A stretch of 64,000 nucleotides of DNA from Flavobacterium sp. KACC 22763 (GTDB lineage Bacteria; Bacteroidota; Bacteroidia; Flavobacteriales; Flavobacteriaceae), in NCBI RefSeq assembly GCF_028736155.1, contig NZ_CP117879.1, positions 1,364,001-1,428,000 of the forward strand. Direction: 5' to 3'. Position 1 is the first letter of the stretch; every line of letters begins with the position of its first letter. Position numbers and translations under genes: made by a program. The notes below the pieces were generated by a model. It was not told where the DNA came from, ran no database searches, and was given only the letters and a program-made list of their open reading frames with translations. Of the stretch, positions 1-6,304 are shown piece by piece.

Positions 1-2
1 AA

Positions 3-161
3 AATGACATTGATCCGATCTTGGAATTGTTAATTCACGACAAAAAAAATGAATACGGTTTAATTCAATTTGCATTAATTGAAGGAATCGGAAAAATAAA
101 AATCAACCAATCCGTTGAAAATAAATTGATTCTAGAAGCGTTTGAGGATTATAAATCTTAA
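3..161 (+). CDS. aroB: 3-dehydroquinate synthase, C-terminal fragment (cut by window edge)
   Basis: The frame is open from base 3 to a TAA at 159-161 and codes for about 52 residues. The tail reads DIDPILELLIHDKKNEYG followed by IQFALIEGIGK. The D-KK/N-G-I-F-L-IG pattern matches the C-terminus of AroB, the second enzyme of the shikimate pathway, which converts DAHP to 3-dehydroquinate. Only the last part is present, so no active-site residues can be checked and the assignment rests on this tail pattern. A promoter-like sequence follows 20 bases after the stop, so the next transcript starts separately. Confidence 0.6.
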   Translation, partial: NDIDPILELLIHDKKNEYGLIQFALIEGIGKIKINQSVENKLILEAFEDYKS

Positions 162-181
162 ACTTTTTTTAATCAAAAGCA

Positions 182-213
182 TTGCATTTGGTATATATTA
201 TTTTTTACATTTG
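182..213 (+). promoter_or_regulatory. Flavobacterial promoter (TTG-N21-TAnnTTTG)
   Basis: A TTG at 182-184 is followed after 21 bases by TACATTTG at 206-213, a perfect match to the Bacteroidota -7 element TAnnTTTG. Transcription would start near 218-220, which is the ATG of the small ORF that follows. The RNA would then run about 250 nt before the arginine decarboxylase start. Confidence 0.6.
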
Positions 214-217
214 CGCC

Positions 218-397
218 ATGAAAACAAACAAGCAGCAAAGGCACTTTAGCTCTTACAGAAACAGACTCAGCAGTTCTTTATTAAGAATGCTGAACCGTTT
301 TTACAATAGTAAAAGCCCTTTCTGTTTTGATGTTTTCCAATGTACAAAAGCAGAGCATGAAAAACTGCCTATTATATTTGCCAATATTAGAGTTTGA
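218..397 (+). CDS. Small basic ORF upstream of speA; possible leader peptide or structured leader
   Basis: This 59-residue frame starts MKTNKQQRHFSSYRNRLSSS and ends FANIRV. It is rich in Arg, Lys and Ser in the first half. I do not recognise a family, and there is no signal peptide or clear membrane helix. Its ATG lies within a few bases of the expected transcription start, so translation would be nearly leaderless. It sits between a good promoter and speA with no terminator that I can see. It could be a regulatory upstream ORF sensing arginine or polyamines, an independent small protein, or merely an open frame inside a structured 5' leader. An in-frame ATG at 182 lies upstream of the probable transcription start and is not favoured. 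Confidence 0.35.
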   Translation: MKTNKQQRHFSSYRNRLSSSLLRMLNRFYNSKSPFCFDVFQCTKAEHEKLPIIFANIRV

Positions 398-465
398 ATT
401 TAAGATTAAGTCCCCAAAAACCTAAAATTAAATTATAATTACAATCTCTAAACATTGATAAATAA

Positions 466-1869
466 ATGAATACAAAATATTCTGATCTAATAAACCAAAC
501 ATACTACTTTCCACAAGAGGAATTTAAACTAAACAAAGACAACCTGTTATTTCACAACATCGATTTGATGAAATTGGTTGAACAATATGGTACACCATTA
601 AAGTTTACTTACTTGCCTCAGATTTCTGAAAACATCAACAAAGCAAAAGCTTGGTTCAGAAAATCAATGGAAAAGAATAAATACGAAGCAAAGTATTACT
701 ATTGTTATTGCACTAAAAGCTCTCATTTTGAATACATTATGAATGAAGCTTTCAAGAATAACATTCACATTGAAACATCATCTGCTTTTGATGTAAATAT
801 TGTGGAGAATTTATTAGAAAACGGAAAAATCAACAAAAGTACGTATGTAATCTGTAATGGTTTCAAAAGAGACGAATACATTACTAACATTGGTAGATTA
901 ATCAACAATGGGCATAAAAACACTATTCCAATTATTGATAACTACGAAGAGTTAGATCTACTTCAAGCAGAAATTAAAGGAAAATTCAAAATCGGAATCC
1001 GTATTGCTGCTGAAGAAGAACCTAAATTTGAGTTTTATACTTCTAGATTAGGTATTGGTTACAAAAACATAGTTTCTTTCTATAAAAAACAAATCCAGGA
1101 AAATGACAAATTAGAGCTGAAAATGCTTCACTTTTTCATTAATACTGGTATAAACGATACTTCATATTACTGGAATGAGCTTGTAAAATGTATCAAAGTA
1201 TACATTGCTCTTAAAAAAGAGTGCCCTACTCTTGACGGTTTGAACATTGGTGGTGGTTTTCCAATTAAAAACTCACTTGCCTTTGAATATGATTATCAAT
1301 ATATGATTGATGAAATCATCAATCAGATTAAAATTGCTTGTGATGAAGCTGAAGTTGATGTTCCAAATATTTTTACGGAATTTGGTTCATTTACAGTAGG
1401 CGAAAGCGGTGGTGCAATCTATCAGATTTTGTATCAAAAACAACAAAATGATAGAGAAAAATGGAATATGATTGATTCATCTTTCATTACCACTTTACCA
1501 GATACTTGGGCTATAAACAAACGTTTTATTATGCTGGCAGTAAATCGCTGGAATGATACTTACGAACGGGTTCTGTTAGGAGGTCTTACTTGTGATAGTG
1601 ACGATTATTACAATTCTGAACAAAACATGAACGCCATTTATTTGCCTAAATACAACAAAGAGAAACCATTATACATTGGATTCTTTAATACTGGCGCTTA
1701 TCAAGAAACAATTGGAGGATACGGAGGTCTGCACCACTGTCTAATTCCGCAACCTAAACACATTTTAATTGATCGTGATGAAAATGGAATTCTGGCAACC
1801 GAGGTTTTCTCAGAACAACAGACTTCAGACGATGTTTTAAAGATTTTAGGATACAAAAAAAAGGTGTAA
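466..1869 (+). CDS. speA: Arginine decarboxylase (PLP-dependent, fold III)
   Basis: This 467-residue enzyme converts arginine to agmatine, the first step of polyamine synthesis from arginine. It belongs to the alanine-racemase-fold group IV decarboxylases (the DAP/arginine decarboxylase family). The PLP lysine is probably K84 in CTKSSHFEY. The phosphate-binding loop is LNIGGGFP (GGG at 262-264). EFGSFTVGESGGA near 305-317 and the CDSDD motif (C376) complete the active site at the dimer interface. The length is normal for the Bacteroidota form, which is shorter than the E. coli biosynthetic SpeA. It lies 98 bp before a deoxyhypusine-synthase-like gene in the same direction. An agmatinase gene, which often stands between these two in relatives, is absent here. 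Confidence 0.9.
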   Translation: MNTKYSDLINQTYYFPQEEFKLNKDNLLFHNIDLMKLVEQYGTPLKFTYLPQISENINKAKAWFRKSMEKNKYEAKYYYCYCTKSSHFEYIMNEAFKNNIHIETSSAFDVNIVENLLENGKINKSTYVICNGFKRDEYITNIGRLINNGHKNTIPIIDNYEELDLLQAEIKGKFKIGIRIAAEEEPKFEFYTSRLGIGYKNIVSFYKKQIQENDKLELKMLHFFINTGINDTSYYWNELVKCIKVYIALKKECPTLDGLNIGGGFPIKNSLAFEYDYQYMIDEIINQIKIACDEAEVDVPNIFTEFGSFTVGESGGAIYQILYQKQQNDREKWNMIDSSFITTLPDTWAINKRFIMLAVNRWNDTYERVLLGGLTCDSDDYYNSEQNMNAIYLPKYNKEKPLYIGFFNTGAYQETIGGYGGLHHCLIPQPKHILIDRDENGILATEVFSEQQTSDDVLKILGYKKKV

Positions 1870-1967
1870 AAAAACGGCAGATTAAGTTATAATTTTTCTT
1901 AAAAAATTCTTAATTTGCATTAACATCCAAAAAGGTTAAACTTTTTAATTCAAAAAAAACAAAAAAA

Positions 1968-2936
1968 ATGAAAGGACCAATCAGTCAGTTTATTGAAAAA
2001 CACTATTTGCATTTTAATTCTGCTTCATTAGTAGATGCAGCAAAAGCATACGAGCAGCAATTAGCTGATGGTGCTAAGATGCTGGTAAGTATGGCTGGCG
2101 CAATGAGTACAGCAGAAATTGGTAAAATTTTTGCCGAAGTAATCAGACAAGACAAAGTGCACATTATTTCATGTACTGGAGCAAATTTAGAAGAAGACAT
2201 CATGAATTTAGTAGCTCATTCTCACTACGAGAGAGTTCCTAATTACCGTGATTTGACACCAGAAGACGAATGGGCCTTGCTAGAAAGAGGATTAAACCGT
2301 GTTACAGACACTTGTATTCCTGAGCATGAAGCTTTCCGTCGTTTACAAAAACATATTTACAAAATCTGGAAAGATGCTGACGACAAAGGTGAGCGTTACT
2401 TTCCACACGAATTTATGTATAAAATGTTGTTATCTGGCGTTTTAGAAGAATATTACGAAATTGATCTAAAAGATAGCTGGATGTATGCAGCTGCAGAGAA
2501 AAATTTACCAATTATCGTTCCAGGATGGGAAGATAGTACAATGGGTAACATCTTTGCTTCATACGTAATTAAAGGAGATTTAAAAGCATCTACCATGAAA
2601 TCTGGAATTGAATACATGACTTTCCTTGCGGATTGGTATTCTAAAAACAGTTCAAACGGAATTGGATTCTTCCAAATCGGTGGTGGTATCGCGGGTGACT
2701 TCCCTATCTGTGTAGTACCTATGCTATACCAAGATATGGAAATGCACGATGTTCCATTTTGGAGCTATTTCTGCCAAATCTCAGATTCAACAACTAGTTA
2801 TGGTTCTTACTCTGGGGCAGTTCCAAATGAAAAAATCACTTGGGGTAAATTAGACATCAAAACCCCTAAATTTATTATTGAATCGGATGCTACAATTGTT
2901 GCTCCGTTAATTTTTGCATACTTATTAGATTTATAA
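1968..2936 (+). CDS. Deoxyhypusine synthase-like protein (probable polyamine aminobutyl/aminopropyl-transferase)
   Basis: The 322-residue protein belongs to the deoxyhypusine synthase family. In eukaryotes and archaea DHS transfers the aminobutyl group of spermidine to eIF5A. Bacteria lack eIF5A, and bacterial members are thought to make homospermidine or a related polyamine. The catalytic lysine is present as K294 in the ITWGKLDIK context, equivalent to human K329. An NAD-binding-type SCTGANLEED stretch lies near residue 69 and a Gly-rich IGGGIAGDFP near 237. Its position after speA supports a polyamine role. The exact substrate pair cannot be read from sequence. The start is the first ATG after an A-rich leader. 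Confidence 0.85.
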   Translation: MKGPISQFIEKHYLHFNSASLVDAAKAYEQQLADGAKMLVSMAGAMSTAEIGKIFAEVIRQDKVHIISCTGANLEEDIMNLVAHSHYERVPNYRDLTPEDEWALLERGLNRVTDTCIPEHEAFRRLQKHIYKIWKDADDKGERYFPHEFMYKMLLSGVLEEYYEIDLKDSWMYAAAEKNLPIIVPGWEDSTMGNIFASYVIKGDLKASTMKSGIEYMTFLADWYSKNSSNGIGFFQIGGGIAGDFPICVVPMLYQDMEMHDVPFWSYFCQISDSTTSYGSYSGAVPNEKITWGKLDIKTPKFIIESDATIVAPLIFAYLLDL

Positions 2937-2944
2937 GATAATTT

Positions 2945-3355
2945 ATGAAAAGAGTTATAGTAGACTACGCCAAACTTACCAACGAAATTTTAAACCTTTT
3001 GGTTGAGAAATTTCCTGATGGTTATGATGATTCGGATGTAATCCGTTTTAGAAATGCTAAAAACGAATTGGTTGAAGCTGTTGAAGTTCGTACTGAAGAC
3101 ACTATTTACTTAGTAAAAATTAGTACTAAACTTGCTGACAGAATTGAAAACTACGATGAAGATGACGATTTAGATGTTGATGTAGATGCAATTGCGCCAG
3201 TTAAAGGTATAGATCTTGATGATGATATTAGTGACGACGACGATGACGATGATAATCACGACAAACCTGATACTGATGGTGGCGACGATGATGACGATGA
3301 TGATGATAAAGCAGACACTGATTATGATGAAGAAGACGAAGATGATGAAGATTAA
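2945..3355 (+). CDS. Conserved hypothetical protein with poly-aspartate C-terminal tail
   Basis: The 136-residue protein has a folded-looking N-terminal half (residues 1-70, with hydrophobic segments such as EILNLLVEKFP and DTIYLVKI). From about residue 71 it is an extremely acidic tail of Asp runs and Glu. Relatives are sometimes labelled DNA primase, which nothing in the sequence supports. The gene starts 8 bp after the DHS-like gene, so the two are probably co-transcribed, and a strong terminator follows. The tail resembles in composition those of RNA polymerase delta subunits or nucleic-acid mimics, but this is similarity of composition only. Binding of polycations such as polyamines is a guess suggested by the context. 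Confidence 0.8.
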   Translation: MKRVIVDYAKLTNEILNLLVEKFPDGYDDSDVIRFRNAKNELVEAVEVRTEDTIYLVKISTKLADRIENYDEDDDLDVDVDAIAPVKGIDLDDDISDDDDDDDNHDKPDTDGGDDDDDDDDKADTDYDEEDEDDED

Positions 3356-3380
3356 TTCATTTTCTTTTGAATAAATAAAA

Positions 3381-3407
3381 GGAACTCTTTCTGGAGTTCC
3401 TTTTTTT
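3381..3407 (+). terminator. Rho-independent terminator after the polyamine genes
   Basis: GGAACTC at 3381-3387 pairs with GAGTTCC at 3394-3400 across a short loop, followed by seven T. It closes the transcription unit that ends with the poly-Asp gene. Confidence 0.8.
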
Positions 3408-3489
3408 ATAATAAAACAATACAATTCAACAAATTATATTTTTATTTTTATAGGATTATTTTTACATTTAAATCTTAAACAAAAAATAT

Positions 3490-5604
3490 ATGCCTATGAC
3501 ATCAGAAATTCTACACGCTACATTAAAAGAAAATTTTGGTTTTGAAAAATTCAGACCTAATCAAGAAACTATAATCAACACTGTATTATCAGGACAAGAT
3601 GCTTTGGCAATTATGCCAACAGGTGGAGGAAAATCAATCTGTTTTCAGCTTCCTGCTTTAATCTTGCCCGGAATTACCATTGTAATATCACCTCTGATTG
3701 CTTTAATGAAAGATCAAGTAGATAGTCTGAAAACAAACGGAATTTCTGCTTGTTATATTAATAGCACACAATCATCACAAGAACAGCAATATTATATAGA
3801 CAATTTAAAATCAAATCATTTTAAATTGGTTTACGTAGCACCAGAAAGCCTTTCTTATCTGGATATAGCTTTCAGTGAATTGAATATCAGTTTAATAGCA
3901 ATTGACGAAGCGCATTGCATCTCGTCTTGGGGGCACGATTTTAGACCTGCCTATACTAATTTAGGATATCTAAAAAGCCGCTTCCCTTCTACTCCAATCT
4001 TAGCATTAACTGCTACAGCTGATAAAGCGACTCGAACAGACATATCCAAACAATTGAATCTTAAGAATCCGAAAACATTCATAGCTTCTTTTGATCGTAA
4101 AAATCTAAGTCTTGAAGTTCGTCCAGCTTTGGATCGGGTGAAACAAATAATTGATTTTATTGAAAACAAACCCAATGAATCTGGAATCATTTATTGTTTG
4201 AGCCGTAAAGCAACAGAAGAGCTTGCCGAAAAATTGAGAAAAAACGGAATTGAAGCGAAAGCATATCATGCTGGTTTAGATAATGAAACTCGCGCTAAAA
4301 CTCAAGATCAATTTATAAATGATGATTGTCAGGTCGTTTGCGCAACAATTGCTTTCGGAATGGGAATTGATAAATCTAATGTTCGTTGGGTGATTCATTA
4401 CAATCTTCCGAAAAACATAGAAGGCTATTACCAGGAAATTGGACGTGCCGGCCGTGATGGCCTTCCAGCCGAAACAGTTTTGTTTGAAAGTTATGCAGAT
4501 GTGATTCAGTTGCAGAAATTTGCTTCTGAAGGATTGAACTCAGATATTCAACTTGCAAAATTAGATCGTATGAAACAATATGCTGATGCTGTAAGCTGTC
4601 GTAGAAAAATTCTGCTGTCTTATTTTGGCGAATTGGTTACCGAGAATTGCGGAAACTGCGATATTTGCAAAAATCCACCAACTTTTTTCGATGGGACGAT
4701 TCTAGCACAAAAAGCCTTATCTGCGATTGTGCGTTTAAAGGAATCTGAACCTTTGGCTGTAATTGTCGATTTTTTGAGAGGCTCGAGAAACGCGTATATT
4801 TACGAAAAAAATTATCAAGAGCTAAAAACGTACGGAATTGGAGCTGATGTTTCTTGGTACGATTGGAATCAATACCTTATTCAGCTTATCAATTTAGGTT
4901 ATTGCGAAATTGCCTTTCATCAGCACAATAAAATCTTGCTTACTCCTTTTGCAAAGAAAGTTTTGTTTGAAGGTGAAAAAGTAAAGCTGACAACAGTTGT
5001 TAAGAAAACAATTGATAAAAGTGAAGCTAAAGAGGCAAAACCAAAAGCAGCTAAAAACTCTTTATTTGAAACACTTCGCAAATTGCGTTATGAAATTGCA
5101 CTGGAAGAAGAAGTTCCAGCTTATGTTATTTTTAGCGATGCTTCTCTGCGTCAAATGGAAATCTTAAGGCCTATGAGCGATGAAGAGTTTCTTGCTGTTG
5201 AAGGTGTCGGAAAAGCTAAATTGGAAAAATATGGAGCAGATTTCATTAAAGCAATTATTGAGTTTGAAAGAAACAAATCTGTTGTCAAAAAAGAGAAAAA
5301 AGACAACACCTATAAGAAAACGCTGGAATTATTTCAGAATGGAATTTCAGTAGAAGAAATAGCAGAACAGCGAGATTTGAGTCCAACGACAATTATTTCA
5401 CATTTGGCGAAATTATATGTTGATGGTCATGATTTAGATTTAAGCCAGTTTGTTTCTGAAGATGAAATTCTGCAAATAGAAAAAGCTCAGATAGAATTAG
5501 AAAATCCAAATGCATTAAGGCCTTACTACGATTTTTTCGAAGAGAAAATGTCTTATGATAAAATCCGGTTTGGTTTGGCTTTTTTAGAGAGAAAACTTAA
5601 ATGA
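3490..5604 (+). CDS. recQ: ATP-dependent DNA helicase RecQ
   Basis: The 704-residue superfamily 2 helicase unwinds DNA 3' to 5' in recombination and repair. Walker A GGGKS lies at 45-49, DEAH at 139-142 and motif VI QEIGRAGRDG at 315-324. The RecQ zinc site is C370, C387, C390 and C393. A winged-helix RQC region (about 400-500) and an HRDC domain (about 523-593) follow. An extra C-terminal helix-turn-helix (about 606-650, with SVEEIAEQRDLSPTTI) makes it longer than E. coli RecQ (about 610). This extension is common in Bacteroidota RecQ. Either ATG at 3490 or the one two codons downstream could be the start. The gene is monocistronic and ends at a bidirectional hairpin. Confidence 0.95.
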   Translation: MPMTSEILHATLKENFGFEKFRPNQETIINTVLSGQDALAIMPTGGGKSICFQLPALILPGITIVISPLIALMKDQVDSLKTNGISACYINSTQSSQEQQYYIDNLKSNHFKLVYVAPESLSYLDIAFSELNISLIAIDEAHCISSWGHDFRPAYTNLGYLKSRFPSTPILALTATADKATRTDISKQLNLKNPKTFIASFDRKNLSLEVRPALDRVKQIIDFIENKPNESGIIYCLSRKATEELAEKLRKNGIEAKAYHAGLDNETRAKTQDQFINDDCQVVCATIAFGMGIDKSNVRWVIHYNLPKNIEGYYQEIGRAGRDGLPAETVLFESYADVIQLQKFASEGLNSDIQLAKLDRMKQYADAVSCRRKILLSYFGELVTENCGNCDICKNPPTFFDGTILAQKALSAIVRLKESEPLAVIVDFLRGSRNAYIYEKNYQELKTYGIGADVSWYDWNQYLIQLINLGYCEIAFHQHNKILLTPFAKKVLFEGEKVKLTTVVKKTIDKSEAKEAKPKAAKNSLFETLRKLRYEIALEEEVPAYVIFSDASLRQMEILRPMSDEEFLAVEGVGKAKLEKYGADFIKAIIEFERNKSVVKKEKKDNTYKKTLELFQNGISVEEIAEQRDLSPTTIISHLAKLYVDGHDLDLSQFVSEDEILQIEKAQIELENPNALRPYYDFFEEKMSYDKIRFGLAFLERKLK

Positions 5605-5666
5605 GTTCTGTCATCTTGACGAAGGAGAGATCACGCTAGAAATTCCACAAATATTAGTAAAGCACC

Positions 5667-5699
5667 AAACCCGACAGGTTTTAAAAACTTGTCAGGTTT
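5667..5699. repeat. 33-bp palindrome, ACCCGACAGG family (copy 1)
   Basis: Two 16-bp arms, AAACCCGACAGGTTTT and AAAACTTGTCAGGTTT, are separated by one base and pair with two mismatches. A perfect copy of the same element lies at 35412-35444. It is a dispersed intergenic repeat between convergent genes and could also act as a hairpin in RNA. Confidence 0.8.
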
Positions 5700-5720
5700 A
5701 CTGAATATAAAATCAAAAAA

Positions 5721-5755
5721 AATCCCAAACTCCAACGAAATTGGAATTTGGGATT
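5721..5755. terminator. Bidirectional terminator between recQ and the DinB-family gene
   Basis: AATCCCAAA plus TCCAA (5721-5735) pairs with TTGGA plus TTTGGGATT (5741-5755) around the loop CGAAA, with one C/A mismatch. A-rich and T-rich flanks on the two sides suit termination from both directions. Confidence 0.7.
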
Positions 5756-5778
5756 TTAAATTTTAAAATATTCAATTT

Positions 5779-6294
5779 TTACAAATATCTTTCCTCAAAA
5801 ACTTTCTGATGATGTTTTTGATGTCCAATCATGACAAAACCTAAAGCGCGAACAGAAATCGGATTATTTGATGCAGTTCCAATTCGTTTAAGCTGTTCCT
5901 CAGATAAGCTTTTATAAAACAACAAATTAGAATGTCTCACAGCCGAAAATTCAGTTAATAAATCTTGAATGCTTCTCTTATTTGAATCTGTATTATCTGC
6001 GTAATCATTTTCTTCAAAACTCGGCAAAGGCGTTTTGTCGTTTCTTGAAAAACGTAAAGCACGATAAGCAAAAATTCGCTCTGTATCGATAACATGCTGA
6101 ATAATGTCCTTTATAGTCCATTTTCCTTCGGCATAACGATAATCAAATTTATCCATTGGAATATTTTGAACAAATCGGATAAACTCGTGAAGCGAAATTT
6201 CTAATTCTTCAATTAAAATTCCATCTCCAGCCGCTTTGATATAAGTACCAAAATGGCCTGAATATTCATTGTCTAATAATTCTGCTGCTCTCAT
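5779..6294 (-). CDS. DinB-family protein (putative metal-dependent hydrolase/transferase)
   Basis: This protein of about 171 residues is a DinB/YfiT-type four-helix bundle. These proteins usually bind a divalent metal through three histidines; here candidates lie in DIIQHVIDTER and in GHQKHH near the C-terminus. Some relatives are thiol-dependent S-transferases using bacillithiol, which fits the bacillithiol-type reductase elsewhere in the window. The substrate is unknown. I chose the ATG at 6294 (MRAAELLDNEY) because the longer frame, starting at 6339, would overlap the end of the PEP carboxylase gene by 35 bp. With this start there is a 10-bp gap, and the two genes are probably co-transcribed. 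Confidence 0.8.
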   Translation of the reverse strand: MRAAELLDNEYSGHFGTYIKAAGDGILIEELEISLHEFIRFVQNIPMDKFDYRYAEGKWTIKDIIQHVIDTERIFAYRALRFSRNDKTPLPSFEENDYADNTDSNKRSIQDLLTEFSAVRHSNLLFYKSLSEEQLKRIGTASNNPISVRALGFVMIGHQKHHQKVFEERYL

Positions 6295-6304
6295 TTTTAT
6301 TATT

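Noticed and set aside
2945..3355. DNA primase for the acidic protein
   Set aside because: No zinc-finger or TOPRIM motif is present; the label seen on homologues probably reflects low-complexity matches.
3170..3424. Minus-strand 84-residue hydrophobic ORF opposite the poly-Asp gene
   Set aside because: Antisense of GAT/GAC/GAA codons produces Ile/Val-rich peptides automatically. It is a shadow frame over the acidic tail and terminator.
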